This document shows positions 16,797 through 25,402 of a stretch of DNA of 64,000 nucleotides, piece by piece (position 1 is the first letter of the stretch; every line of letters begins with the position of its first letter). The notes under the pieces were generated by a model that was not told the origin of the DNA, made no database searches, and saw only the letters and a list, made by a program, of their open reading frames with translations. The DNA comes from a virus: positions 1 to 64,000 of the IMG/VR virus record IMGVR_UViG_3300025168_000038; one strand, 5' to 3'. Position numbers and translations under genes: made by a program.

Positions 16797-17363
16797 ATGC
16801 AAAATTTAAATCAAGAAGTTTCAATCGTAGCTGATGACATGGGTAATGTTATCAGACAATCACAAAACAATGCAGAGTATGGTCACATTAGACTAGTACA
16901 AGACAGAATCACAATCAATAATGGTTTTGTAAACAAGAAAGCTGTATCTACACTGCTACAGGGCCAAATGGAAGTGTTACAATCATTAGGTTGGGATGCT
17001 GATACTAAGCCAGGAGGTAGAATAGTAGTTCTAGAGTCTTTTACAGGTGATGACCGTAATCTAAAGATGGCTGGTCAGACAGGTGTAATCTGCAAGAGTG
17101 TAGATCAGGAGACTGGTGAAGAAAGAAACATCTATAGAACAACTAAGTTCAAGTCAGACCCAAATGCACAAGACACATTCATTGATCATACTAATGCTGA
17201 TGAAATCAGAACAGCAAATGGTGTCACTGTTAATAATGAAACAATGACACAGACTCCAGACCAAGCGTTTGAAGAAAGTGTAGAAGATGAAGTAGTAGAA
17301 GATGTAGTTGATGATAACAAAGAAGTTGAAGTAGAAGACCTAGAAAAGGAATTCTCACTATAA
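16797..17363 (+). CDS. Hypothetical protein with acidic tail, possible single-strand binder
   Basis: 188 residues. The first 130 residues are beta-rich (HIRLVQDRITINNGFVNKKA, GGRIVVLESF, IYRTTKFKSDP). The last 40 are extremely acidic (EESVEDEVVEDVVDDNKEVE) and end in EFSL, like the partner-docking tail of single-stranded DNA-binding proteins. The gene is followed by a strong terminator and is probably highly expressed. An OB-fold is a guess; no signature residue proves it. Confidence 0.65.
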   Translation: MQNLNQEVSIVADDMGNVIRQSQNNAEYGHIRLVQDRITINNGFVNKKAVSTLLQGQMEVLQSLGWDADTKPGGRIVVLESFTGDDRNLKMAGQTGVICKSVDQETGEERNIYRTTKFKSDPNAQDTFIDHTNADEIRTANGVTVNNETMTQTPDQAFEESVEDEVVEDVVDDNKEVEVEDLEKEFSL

Positions 17364-17385
17364 TTTAATTTGTTGGAGATACAGT

Positions 17386-17415
17386 AGGGCTGGGGTAGGG
17401 TAATACCTCAGCTCT
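17386..17415 (+). terminator. Hairpin terminator
   Basis: AGGGCTGGGGTA (17386-17397) pairs with TACCTCAGCTCT (17404-17415), 12 pairs with two G-U, a 6-base loop, followed by TTTGTATTATT. It is GC-rich against the AT-rich background. Confidence 0.8.
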
Positions 17416-17457
17416 TTTGTATTATTAAAAAATCATTAACTAAAAACCACTACTAAA

Positions 17458-17979
17458 ATGCTATCACAAAAACAATTACAAAAACTAGATCAACAGAAAC
17501 AACTAAATCTCTTAAAGTTGAGAGAAGAACGTTACCAATACTATGGTTTACTCAGTGAGTATCAATTACATCCTGAATCTATAGTAAATTCACTAAATTA
17601 TTCAAAACTAAACAAGTATCAAGTGTTCTTATTTAAAAGAGTACTACATGGTCTCAATGTCTACAAGCCTGATGAAGTTCAAAAGCTTCACTGGGATAAG
17701 AAACGTAGAATAAGCAGAGTATGGAGAAGAGCACAAAAAGAAATAAATGCTTGGAAACAAACCATTTGTAATAAGAAAGTAAATGCTTATCTTCGTAAGA
17801 CTTTTACAGGTAAAACAGTAGAATATATACTGTCTGTACCTGCAGAAGAAACATTAGAGGATTACAATAACACTATGACTTTCAAGGAGTTAGGTATTAA
17901 CTATGAAGATGTTATACTTAAGTTCTTATCATTAGGGTTATTGCCTAGAAACTTTTTTACAATAACAAATGGGAATTAA
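17458..17979 (+). CDS. Hypothetical basic protein
   Basis: 173 residues, basic, helical N terminus (QKQLQKLDQQKQLNLLKLRE), with Arg/Lys-rich middle (WDKKRRISRVWRRAQKE) that could bind nucleic acid. It overlaps the HNH-like gene by 11 bases. No family recognised. Confidence 0.65.
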   Translation: MLSQKQLQKLDQQKQLNLLKLREERYQYYGLLSEYQLHPESIVNSLNYSKLNKYQVFLFKRVLHGLNVYKPDEVQKLHWDKKRRISRVWRRAQKEINAWKQTICNKKVNAYLRKTFTGKTVEYILSVPAEETLEDYNNTMTFKELGINYEDVILKFLSLGLLPRNFFTITNGN

Positions 17980-18250
17980 TAATTATTCTAAAAAGATGTC
18001 TAAGTTAAATGCGGCATACACCAAGATGCGTGTGCCGTATTTAACAGACAATCCAGTATGTCATGCTAATATACACAACTGTAGTATTAAGGCCACAGAC
18101 ATACATCATAAACAAGGCAGAGGTTTAAACCATTTAAATGTAAACACATGGTTAGCTGTCTGTAGAAATTGTCACATGTGGATAGAAGAAAACACAGTTG
18201 AAGCAATTGAGCTGGGATTTTCTCTTCCAAGAATACAAGAAAATAAATGA
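17969..18250 (+). CDS. HNH-like zinc protein
   Basis: 93 residues. The core ATDIHHKQGRGLNHLNVNTW followed by LAVCRNCHMWIEE matches the beta-beta-alpha HNH pattern: His-His at the catalytic position, Asn in the loop, and a C-x-x-C-H that can hold a structural zinc with C in PVCHANIHNC upstream. Related small phage proteins are annotated as HNH endonucleases, though not all have been shown to cut DNA. It overlaps the helicase gene by 4 bases. Confidence 0.7.
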   Translation: MGINNYSKKMSKLNAAYTKMRVPYLTDNPVCHANIHNCSIKATDIHHKQGRGLNHLNVNTWLAVCRNCHMWIEENTVEAIELGFSLPRIQENK

Positions 18251-19350
18251 CCAACAGAGAAATAGTACAAGAAGATGCATTAGATATTGCATTAAAAAAT
18301 AAAAGATGTGGGTTAGGTATATCTATGGGTGTAGGCAAGACAAGAATTGCAATACAACACCTTATGGTTAACTATAATCCTTTAATAGAAGCCTTGGTAG
18401 TGATACCAAAACACTCAGTATCTCAATCATGGGTAGATGAGTTAGGCAAAATGAATTTAGAAAAGCTAGTAAAGCATATAACATTTACTACATACCTATC
18501 ATTAAAAAAACATAATCCTAATAACTATGATATAGTATATCTGGATGAATGTCATTCATTATTACCATCACATGAGCAGTTCTTAAGTTTGTTTAAGGGT
18601 AGAGTATTGGGTTTAACTGGTACACCACCAAGAGATAAACAATCAGATAAAGGTAGACTAGTAAATAAGTATTGCCCAATCAAATATGAATTCAGTGTTG
18701 ATGATGCAACAGACTCTAACATATTAAATGATTATCAGATCATTATACATGAATTAGAACTGTCTAAGTTACCAACATTAAAGAAGACTAATAAAACAAC
18801 AGGCGGTACATGGTGGACTAATGAACTAAAAGACTATGGTTATGTAACTAATAGAGTTGCTGAAGCACAGACTCAAAAACAAAAACAATTTGCAGCTATA
18901 ATGAGGATGAGGGCGCTCATGGAATATACAACTAAAGAAGACTATACTAAATCATTACTAAAGAACTTAGGTTCCAAGTGTATTATATTTGCTAATACTC
19001 AGAAGCAAGCGGATAGAATATGTAAGTATAGTTATCACTCTACCAATAAGAAGTCAGAAGATAATCTGGAAATGTTTATTGATGGAAGAATAAACCAACT
19101 TTCTTGTGTGTTACAGTTATCAGAGGGTGTTACAATAAAAAACCTGAAGCAAGGTATTATTATGCATGCATATGGTAATGAAAAGAAAACTGCACAGAGA
19201 ATAGGAAGACTGCTCAGGTTAAATCCAACTGAGACTGCAACATGTCACATACTATGTTACAAAGGAACTCAGGATGCATCATGGGTCAAGTCTTCATTAA
19301 AAGGATTTGATCAAAACAAAATTAAATACTATAACCCACTAAAAAGATAA
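18247..19350 (+). CDS. SF2 DNA/RNA helicase (DEAD/DEAH-type)
   Basis: 367 residues, a compact superfamily 2 helicase. Walker A SMGVGKT is at about residues 26-32, DECH (motif II) at about 100, LTGTPP (motif III), and QRIGRLLR (motif VI) at about 316, with FANTQKQADRI for motif IV. Phage members such as T4 UvsW remodel branched DNA and help replication start. The gene is embedded in the replication block between an HNH-like gene and small zinc/membrane proteins. There is no N-terminal extension; homologues are often longer. Confidence 0.85.
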   Translation: MTNREIVQEDALDIALKNKRCGLGISMGVGKTRIAIQHLMVNYNPLIEALVVIPKHSVSQSWVDELGKMNLEKLVKHITFTTYLSLKKHNPNNYDIVYLDECHSLLPSHEQFLSLFKGRVLGLTGTPPRDKQSDKGRLVNKYCPIKYEFSVDDATDSNILNDYQIIIHELELSKLPTLKKTNKTTGGTWWTNELKDYGYVTNRVAEAQTQKQKQFAAIMRMRALMEYTTKEDYTKSLLKNLGSKCIIFANTQKQADRICKYSYHSTNKKSEDNLEMFIDGRINQLSCVLQLSEGVTIKNLKQGIIMHAYGNEKKTAQRIGRLLRLNPTETATCHILCYKGTQDASWVKSSLKGFDQNKIKYYNPLKR

Positions 19351-19353
19351 CTA

Positions 19354-19518
19354 ATGGAAATAATATATATCATAATATCAATATCAAGCTTATTACTATG
19401 TAGACTAGCCTATGACCTAGGTAAAAGAACAGGCAAAATAAGATTTATAAATAAAATTAATAGACTAACAGTAAGCAAGATGCTTGAGCACAAGAGAACT
19501 TGTTTTAAAAAATTATAA
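19354..19518 (+). CDS. Small membrane protein
   Basis: 54 residues. The N-terminal MEIIYIIISISSLLLCRLAY is a single transmembrane helix or signal anchor, followed by a basic cytoplasmic tail (GKRTGKIRFINKINR). It fills the gap between helicase (3 bases before) and zinc-ribbon gene (2 bases after). Coupling and hydrophobicity support it. Confidence 0.6.
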   Translation: MEIIYIIISISSLLLCRLAYDLGKRTGKIRFINKINRLTVSKMLEHKRTCFKKL

Positions 19519-19520
19519 CT

Positions 19521-19769
19521 ATGGGAAGAATGAAAGAAATATTTATGGCCCAAATGGAAGAGAAATACCAGGGTGATCATGATGCAATGATACAAGACAT
19601 GGCACGTGTAACATGTGAAGAATTAGTTCCAGACATGGATCACGTTTGTCCTAACTGTTTTGGAAAAAATAAAATACATAGCATGGTACGTAATGAAACA
19701 GAAGCTGGTTGCTTAGATTGTGGACAGGAGTTTGTTATAATAGATGATAACGTATTAAGATTTAAGTAA
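19521..19769 (+). CDS. Zinc-ribbon protein
   Basis: 82 residues. CPNC (residues 43-46) and CLDC (64-67) form a four-cysteine zinc ribbon; the N-terminal half is acidic and helical. Small zinc ribbons often act in nucleic-acid binding or protein docking. Its stop overlaps the next start (TAATG). Confidence 0.65.
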   Translation: MGRMKEIFMAQMEEKYQGDHDAMIQDMARVTCEELVPDMDHVCPNCFGKNKIHSMVRNETEAGCLDCGQEFVIIDDNVLRFK

Positions 19770-20035
19770 TGGCTAGATATACATATCATATAGATAAAAC
19801 CTTATATTGTGAGGTTGACTATACATATCATAAAAAAGAAGAAGAGGTATGGACAGAAAGCAATGGTGATCCTGGTACGCCAGGTCATCCTGCTTATGTA
19901 GAAGTACATGCAGTGTACATGCCTTTAAAAGATGAGATAGGTAATGTAGTAGGTGTTGATGTAATGCCTTTACTACATGAAATGGATATAGATTTAGAAA
20001 ACATAGAAGAAATAATAGAAAATAATTATGAGTGA
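19769..20035 (+). CDS. Hypothetical protein
   Basis: 88 residues, acidic, beta-rich N terminus (ARYTYHIDKTLYCEVDYTYH), with the low-complexity insert GDPGTPGHPAYVEV. No motif recognised. It overlaps the next small membrane gene by 8 bases. Confidence 0.65.
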   Translation: MARYTYHIDKTLYCEVDYTYHKKEEEVWTESNGDPGTPGHPAYVEVHAVYMPLKDEIGNVVGVDVMPLLHEMDIDLENIEEIIENNYE

Positions 20036-20207
20036 AGAAATAGAAAAAGACATGCAAGACATGCAAGGTAGTAATATAGAAGAAGATATAAAGTATAGAC
20101 AAGGCAGGCCTAGATGGAAGGTTGAACAAACTGAAGTTGCAGCATGCATATGTCTATTGATGTGTCTATTAGGATTAACAATAATTTGGTATATTACACA
20201 CATATGA
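20028..20207 (+). CDS. Small membrane protein
   Basis: 59 residues. The first 36 are hydrophilic (MSEEIEKDMQDMQGS), then one transmembrane helix (residues 37-56, AAC-ICLLMCLLGLTIIW). It is likely a C-tail-anchored protein. The ATGA overlap with the next gene supports both starts. Confidence 0.6.
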   Translation: MSEEIEKDMQDMQGSNIEEDIKYRQGRPRWKVEQTEVAACICLLMCLLGLTIIWYITHI

Positions 20208-20587
20208 AAGATCAACTATTTATAAAAGCAACAATCAAGGAAGGTAAATTACACTTCCCTATAAAAGCCTTTGAAAATAAATATAATAATTTCTTTAAGA
20301 AGCAGCCAGATGGCGCTAAGATAGAAATCTTTATTGGAGTTCAAGATGGTAAAGGAAGTAATCCTCAATTAGCTAGACTACATGTTATGATAAGAGAGAT
20401 TGCAAATGAAATAGGATACACATTTGAAGAAATAAAACTACAAGTTAAGCGTAAAGCTGGCCTATGTTTTAATAAGAATAATGTTGAGTACTGTAAGTCA
20501 TTTGGTGACTGTGATAAAGAAGAACTAAATTTAGCTATACAAGCTTGTGTTGAAATAGGAGACTTTAATAATATGCAGCTAAGATAG
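20204..20587 (+). CDS. Hypothetical protein, possibly recombination-related
   Basis: 127 residues from the ATG at 20204 (MKDQLFIKATIKEGKLHFPI); this start forms an ATGA overlap with the preceding gene and is preferred over an ATG 60 bases upstream. The order FKKQPDGAKIEIFIGVQ, LHVMIREIANEIGYTFEEI and a Cys-rich end (CKSFGDCDKEELNLAIQA) recalls NinB-like or related recombination proteins, but the match is loose. It overlaps the end of the antisense gene at 20579 by 9 bases. Confidence 0.55.
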   Translation: MKDQLFIKATIKEGKLHFPIKAFENKYNNFFKKQPDGAKIEIFIGVQDGKGSNPQLARLHVMIREIANEIGYTFEEIKLQVKRKAGLCFNKNNVEYCKSFGDCDKEELNLAIQACVEIGDFNNMQLR

Positions 20588-21001
20588 TTTAGCTATCTCT
20601 TGTGCTAAGAAGGCTAGTCCTTCACCAGCAGATTCTTTAGTCTTAGCTATTTCAGCTAACTCAGCTAGCTTCTCCTCATCAACTGGTAGTTCTTGTTCAA
20701 TCTCTAGACCTTGTTGTTTAGCAAAAGATTTGAGTAAGTGTGTTAAGGAATATATAGTATATAGCTCATGCTCTATAGGTGTCAAAGTTTTATCATTACC
20801 TTTAAGTTTACCACTAATAATATTATGGAACTTTTCAGTTAACTCACCTATCTTACTATAATCATTATAGAATTCAGAAATGTATCTATAGTATACATTT
20901 TGTAAACCAGGAATAAAAGCAGGAGATACTTCAATATCTTTAATGACTTTGCTGAAGTTATAAGTAACTACTTTACGTACAGGCTGTTTCTTTTCTTCCA
21001 T
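20579..21001 (-). CDS. Hypothetical protein, only minus-strand gene in the early block
   Basis: 140 residues from the ATG at 21001 (MEEKKQPVRKVVTYNFSKVI); an upstream ATG is less likely because its first 10 codons are hydrophobic and overlap the neighbour's start region. The protein is helical and acidic at the end. It faces against all surrounding genes and could be a regulator expressed separately, for example a late or constitutive product. No family recognised. Confidence 0.65.
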   Translation of the reverse strand: MEEKKQPVRKVVTYNFSKVIKDIEVSPAFIPGLQNVYYRYISEFYNDYSKIGELTEKFHNIISGKLKGNDKTLTPIEHELYTIYSLTHLLKSFAKQQGLEIEQELPVDEEKLAELAEIAKTKESAGEGLAFLAQEIAKLS

Positions 21002-21037
21002 AATAATAAGATTTAATAAACAAATATACAATAATAT

Positions 21038-21727
21038 ATGAAAAAATTAGAAATAGACATCAATAATTTAAGAGAAAGAATAAATGATACACTAGAAGAA
21101 TCAGGGTGGACACCTGCATTAGCTCCTTTTATAAATGGATTAAGCTTTGACATAATATTAAATAATTTAATTAGTATGTATGAGTCTGGTAAAAGATTTA
21201 CACCAAGGTTTAAAGATATATTTAATGCATTTAAAGAATGTCCATACAAAGAAATTAAAGTTATTGTAATAGGCCAAGATCCATATCCACAACTAGGATC
21301 AGCTGACGGAATAGCTTTTAGTTGTTCAAAGAAAGGTAAGGCTGAAAAATCCTTACAATATATACTTAAAGCACTAAATGATGAAGATGGTGATGTTGAC
21401 TTAAGACGTTGGTCAAACCAAGGCGTGCTGCTTCTTAACACAGCATTTACATGTGAAATAAATTCAATAGGTTCACATATAAACTTATGGAAACCATTTG
21501 CTATATATCTGTTTGAGTTATTAAACAGACATCACAGAAATATACCTGTTATAATGATGGGAAAGAAAGCAGAAGACTGGCAAGTATATTTATCAAACCA
21601 AAAATTATATAAAGTAGCACACCCGGCCTCAGCTGCATATAGAGGAGGACAATGGGATTGCAAAGATGTGTTTAATCAAGTAAATATAGAGCTTGAAAAG
21701 CAACAAAAGACTTGTATAAAATGGTAA
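21038..21727 (+). CDS. ung: Uracil-DNA glycosylase
   Basis: 229 residues, the normal length of family-1 UNG. GQDPYP (about residues 79-84) is the water-activating loop with the catalytic Asp, AFSC follows as the uracil-stacking segment, and HPASAAYRGG (about 194-203) is the leucine-loop/His motif in a variant form. It would remove uracil from DNA, protecting the phage genome from misincorporation or cytosine deamination. UDG is a recurrent gene in crAss-like phages. It sits between the lone antisense gene and the helicase-loading region. Confidence 0.9.
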   Translation: MKKLEIDINNLRERINDTLEESGWTPALAPFINGLSFDIILNNLISMYESGKRFTPRFKDIFNAFKECPYKEIKVIVIGQDPYPQLGSADGIAFSCSKKGKAEKSLQYILKALNDEDGDVDLRRWSNQGVLLLNTAFTCEINSIGSHINLWKPFAIYLFELLNRHHRNIPVIMMGKKAEDWQVYLSNQKLYKVAHPASAAYRGGQWDCKDVFNQVNIELEKQQKTCIKW

Positions 21728-21765
21728 AATTACTTATATTTATAACCTTAAAAAACCAATAAAAT

Positions 21766-22362
21766 ATGTGGGATTTATTCCAAGTGATGTTAAAAAAAAA
21801 CGTCACACCTAATCAAGTACTTCTTATGTTTGGTATTAAAAATGGTGTAACTACACCACCAAAAGATACTAGACTATTAGATAAAAATCATTTAGTTTCA
21901 ATAGGTTTTTTAGAACATAAAAATGGAGTATACCTTATGACTGCAGAAGCTAAAGCATTCTGTGTTAGACTTGATAATTACTTTATTAAAGCAAAAAAGA
22001 AAACAGATATACAACTTATGGGTAAGAACTTTGTAGATAAAATAAATAAATACAGAGAGATATTCCCAGCTAAGAAATTACCAAGCGGTAAACCAGCAAG
22101 AAATAATGTAAAAGCTCTAGGAGAAGCATTCAGGTGGTTATTTCAGACTTATGAGTATACATGGGATGAAGTACTTAAAGCTACCAGAATGTACGTAAAT
22201 GAGTATAGAGATGCTGAATACTTATATATGCAAACAAGTCAGTACTTTATCTGTAAACAAGATAAACACAGAGTAAAGCACTCTACACTGGCTGATTATT
22301 GTGATATGATTAAAGAAGGTGTTAGTAATGAAGATGATCATTTTAAAGAAAACGTAGTATGA
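21766..22362 (+). CDS. Hypothetical, possible helicase loader
   Basis: 198 residues. The N-terminal third (DLFQVMLKKNVTPNQVLLMF; LVSIGFLEHKNGVYLMTAEA) looks like a winged helix, and the C-terminal half is helical. The stop overlaps the start of the DnaB-like helicase gene by 4 bases, which is the usual place for a replication initiator or helicase loader. The sequence itself does not prove this. Confidence 0.65.
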   Translation: MWDLFQVMLKKNVTPNQVLLMFGIKNGVTTPPKDTRLLDKNHLVSIGFLEHKNGVYLMTAEAKAFCVRLDNYFIKAKKKTDIQLMGKNFVDKINKYREIFPAKKLPSGKPARNNVKALGEAFRWLFQTYEYTWDEVLKATRMYVNEYRDAEYLYMQTSQYFICKQDKHRVKHSTLADYCDMIKEGVSNEDDHFKENVV

Positions 22363-23312
22363 AAGCAAAAGAATCATGGGTTGGACAATATGCTGCCTTT
22401 AATGAGGCGCTTAAATATATGTATGCCAGATCAACTGGTGAAGAGAAATCAATATATACTCCTTGGCCTAAGTTTAATGACGCAGCTACTGATGGTATAG
22501 AGTGGAACACATTGACTGTAATTGGTGGTAGACCTGGTTCAGGTAAAACATTAATTAAAGATCAAATTATTAGAGAATCATTTGCACTTAATCCTCATGA
22601 TAAATTTAGGGTATTAGAATTTCAATTTGAGATGGTTGGTAGAACATCAGCCATTAGAGAATTTAGTTCTATAACTGGTAAAACATATAAAGAATTATGT
22701 AGTGCTGGATCAACACTAAATACTGACACACTTAATCAATGTCATCAATATGCAAAGGAAAGAGTTAAACATCCGGTAGACATCATTAGTACACCAATGA
22801 CTGTTAATCAGATGCGTGAGCAGATAGATGCATATATGAATTTGCATAAAGGAGTAAATACAATGATAACTCTTGATCATACAATGTTAGTAAAGAGAGC
22901 ACCATATCAGAATAGTACATTAGATATGCTATTTGAGTTAGGTGAGTTCTTTACTCAGTGTAAAAGAGATTATCCTTGTTTGTTTCTGGCCTTATCACAA
23001 CTTAATAGAAACATAGACAACCCGGATAGGGCTATAGATGGCAAGTATGGTAACTATATATTAGAGTCAGATATATTTGGTTCAGATGCAATGCTACAGC
23101 ATGCAGATATGTTAATAGGTATCAACAGGCCAGCTAAACAGAAGATTAGGTTTTATGGACCTGATAGATATATAATAGAAAATGATAGAACATTAGTACT
23201 ACACTTTCTTAAGGCAAGAAATGGTGATGCAAGAATGAGTTTCTTCAGAGCAAAGTTTGAGCAAATGCAAATTGAAGAGATGGCTACACCTGGACAACAA
23301 GAACGTAGATGA
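22359..23312 (+). CDS. DnaB-like replicative helicase ATPase
   Basis: 317 residues, covering only the RecA-like C-terminal motor; the N-terminal primase-binding domain of bacterial DnaB is absent. GGRPGSGKT (Walker A) lies at about residues 55-63, NTMITLDHTML (Walker B) near 170, and LSQLNRN (motif H4) near 212. It unwinds DNA at the fork. It is translationally coupled to genes on both sides by 4-base overlaps. The separate primase gene downstream supplies the missing activity. Confidence 0.88.
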   Translation: MKAKESWVGQYAAFNEALKYMYARSTGEEKSIYTPWPKFNDAATDGIEWNTLTVIGGRPGSGKTLIKDQIIRESFALNPHDKFRVLEFQFEMVGRTSAIREFSSITGKTYKELCSAGSTLNTDTLNQCHQYAKERVKHPVDIISTPMTVNQMREQIDAYMNLHKGVNTMITLDHTMLVKRAPYQNSTLDMLFELGEFFTQCKRDYPCLFLALSQLNRNIDNPDRAIDGKYGNYILESDIFGSDAMLQHADMLIGINRPAKQKIRFYGPDRYIIENDRTLVLHFLKARNGDARMSFFRAKFEQMQIEEMATPGQQERR

Positions 23313-23887
23313 TAAATACTAAAAATATAAACAATAAAGATATGGGACTAACACCCGCACAACGTAAAGAAAAAGTTGCAAAACTTAAAGAAGAGCATCA
23401 GGAATACTTTGATATAAATAATATTCCTAGTGCACTATATATTCCTAAGATGGCTTATAGACCATCTGGTAAGGATGAGCTACATGTTAGCTTTTTTCCT
23501 AGTGAATTTGATAAAGACTTAGATATATATACAGAATTTGTAAGTATAGATTATGACTCTGAAGATCCTAAAAGAACATTATACTTGTTAAAGCATAACC
23601 CTCATTGGAAAGAGGAGTATGAGCTAATTACAAGTAACTCAGGATTTCAAAGACATATGGTACCTGCTAGTGAGCTTAAGGTGATCAATGACGTAGTAAC
23701 TAGGTCCAATGACAAAACAACTGCTATGGAAGAAGGTTATGATCACAAAGGAGAAATTGATTTTGCAAATCCAAGTATACCAAATCCGGATGATAAGGTA
23801 ATCAATGATCCTTTAATAGATAAGCTAGAAGAGATTAATCAAACATTAATAACATTAACTAAAGTAATCAATAAAATAGTAAAATAA
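23309..23887 (+). CDS. Hypothetical protein in replication operon
   Basis: 192 residues, charged, no membrane segment. The middle (LHVSFFPSEFDKDLDIYTEF) is beta-rich and the end (LIDKLEEINQTLITLTKVIN) is a coiled coil. It lies between helicase and Sak4-like ATPase with a 4-base overlap upstream. Possibly a recombination or replication accessory factor. Confidence 0.65.
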   Translation: MINTKNINNKDMGLTPAQRKEKVAKLKEEHQEYFDINNIPSALYIPKMAYRPSGKDELHVSFFPSEFDKDLDIYTEFVSIDYDSEDPKRTLYLLKHNPHWKEEYELITSNSGFQRHMVPASELKVINDVVTRSNDKTTAMEEGYDHKGEIDFANPSIPNPDDKVINDPLIDKLEEINQTLITLTKVINKIVK

Positions 23888-24571
23888 ATGGCACAAAGCG
23901 TATTAGTAATTGCAGATTCAGGTACAGGAAAGTCTACCTCAATCAGGACATTAAATCCAAAAGAGACTTTCATAATAAACATAGCAAATAAACCTCTACC
24001 TTTTAAAGGTTATAAGAGTAAGTATACTCAGATAACTAAAGATAATCCTAAAGGTAATATAACATCAGCAGCCTCAGCAGCTGGTATTATTAAGGCTATA
24101 AAACATGTTGATGAAAAAATGCCACACATTAAAACTCTAGTGGTAGATGACTGGCAATATATGAGCTCCTTTGAATACTTTGATAGAGCTAATGAGAAAG
24201 GTTATGATAAGTTTACACAAATAGCAGCAAATTTAGCAATGGTTGCTAAGATGCCTAAAGACTTAAGAGATGACCTTACTGTTATATTTCTGACACACTC
24301 AGAAGATTCAACAGATATAAATGGAAATAGAAAAATCAAAGCAAAAACTATTGGTAAAATGATAGATAATACTTTAACTTTGGAAGGTCTATTTTCAATT
24401 GTTTTATTTGGAAAAGTAAATAAAAATGATGATGGTGTACTTGAATATGGTTTTGAAACTCAAAACAATGGAGAGAACACATGTAAATCACCTATGGGTA
24501 TGTTTGAGGATATGTTTATCCCTAATGACCTTAAGTATGTAAAAGAATGCATACAAAAATATGAAGAGTAA
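23888..24571 (+). CDS. Sak4-like RecA-fold ATPase (single-strand annealing)
   Basis: 227 residues. GTGKST (residues 12-17) is Walker A; LVVDDWQYM (about 86-94) is Walker B, with TVIFLTHSED as sensor strand. The order and the NKPLPFKGYKSKYTQI segment match the Sak4 family of phage recombinases, which work with an SSB-like partner. The next gene is SSB-like, supporting a recombination pair; the PD-(D/E)XK nuclease at 31687 could provide resection. Confidence 0.8.
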   Translation: MAQSVLVIADSGTGKSTSIRTLNPKETFIINIANKPLPFKGYKSKYTQITKDNPKGNITSAASAAGIIKAIKHVDEKMPHIKTLVVDDWQYMSSFEYFDRANEKGYDKFTQIAANLAMVAKMPKDLRDDLTVIFLTHSEDSTDINGNRKIKAKTIGKMIDNTLTLEGLFSIVLFGKVNKNDDGVLEYGFETQNNGENTCKSPMGMFEDMFIPNDLKYVKECIQKYEE

Positions 24572-24597
24572 TAATCAATTAATTAAAAAGAAAAATT

Positions 24598-25272
24598 ATG
24601 TTAAGTACTAAAGACATGTCTGTTGGATCAGGCACTATCAAACCAGTAATTGGAACAGGTAATCACAAATTAAAAATCAATTCAATTACTTTTGACCAAA
24701 CGCCTTATGATGCAGACGCATTTAATATTATGTTACATGTAGAAGGTGAACCAGTATCTGGAGATTTCAATGGATTCTTAAAAGATATGAATAACCCTAA
24801 TGGTGACCGTTATGTTGGTCAGGTGGGTAGAGTTAGATTCTCACCGTATCCATATAAAGATGCCACATTAAATAATGGTAATGAAATCAAGAGAGATACT
24901 GAAGTATTAAAAGCTATGGTATTTTTATCTGAAGTTGTTGGTAAAAGAAATGAGCTAGATGCTATTGAAGCAAATACAATTGAAGAGTTTATGTCTGCAG
25001 CTGGAGCTGTATGTTCAGAAACTGGATTCATTAATGCATGCTTAGGTGCACGTGAATGGGAAAACAAAGAAGGTTATGTAAATAATGATTTGTTTTTACC
25101 TAAGATGAATAAAGAAGGTGTACCATTAGAAGCTCTAGAAACAGAGAATTCTAAAATGTTAACGTTTGACAAAACAAACACACAACATTTTAGACCATTA
25201 ATGAAAAAAGAGTCAACTGCAGCTGCTAGCTTTGAACCAGCTAAAGCAAAAGGAGATGACTTTGATTTATAA
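24598..25272 (+). CDS. Single-stranded DNA-binding-like protein
   Basis: 224 residues. The N-terminal 90 residues are beta-rich (KPVIGTGNHKLKINSITFDQ; VGQVGRVRFSPYPYKD), consistent with an OB-fold, and the C terminus is acidic and ends DDFDL, like the docking tail of SSB proteins. It follows the Sak4-like ATPase by 26 bases, the usual partner of such a gene. It is the last gene before a structured RNA-like element. Function inferred. Confidence 0.7.
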   Translation: MLSTKDMSVGSGTIKPVIGTGNHKLKINSITFDQTPYDADAFNIMLHVEGEPVSGDFNGFLKDMNNPNGDRYVGQVGRVRFSPYPYKDATLNNGNEIKRDTEVLKAMVFLSEVVGKRNELDAIEANTIEEFMSAAGAVCSETGFINACLGAREWENKEGYVNNDLFLPKMNKEGVPLEALETENSKMLTFDKTNTQHFRPLMKKESTAAASFEPAKAKGDDFDL

Positions 25273-25286
25273 ATAAAAAATATGAG

Positions 25287-25379
25287 GAGAGAGTGTGGAT
25301 GAACGGCATTTTGCCAACCAACTTTAACCGGGAGTATAAGAGCTTCCTGTTTTTAATTAGATTTTATACCCACTCTCTC
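25287..25379 (+). ncRNA. Three-stem structured element, candidate RNA or attenuator
   Basis: The outer stem GAGAGAGTG (25287-25295) pairs with CACTCTCTC (25371-25379), extended by GG/CC across a bulge. Inside lie GGCA-TTT-TGCC (about 25305-25315) and GGGAG/CTTCC (25330-25346). It fills most of the 130-base gap between the SSB-like gene and primase. T-rich sequence follows. It may terminate, attenuate or protect the transcript, or be a free small RNA. Confidence 0.5.
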
Positions 25380-25402
25380 TCTTTATATAATAATAAGAAT
25401 AT

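Noticed and set aside
19773-20129. Minus-strand frame opposite two plus genes
   Set aside because: It is very hydrophobic only because it is antisense to acidic codons, and it lacks coupling or a start context.
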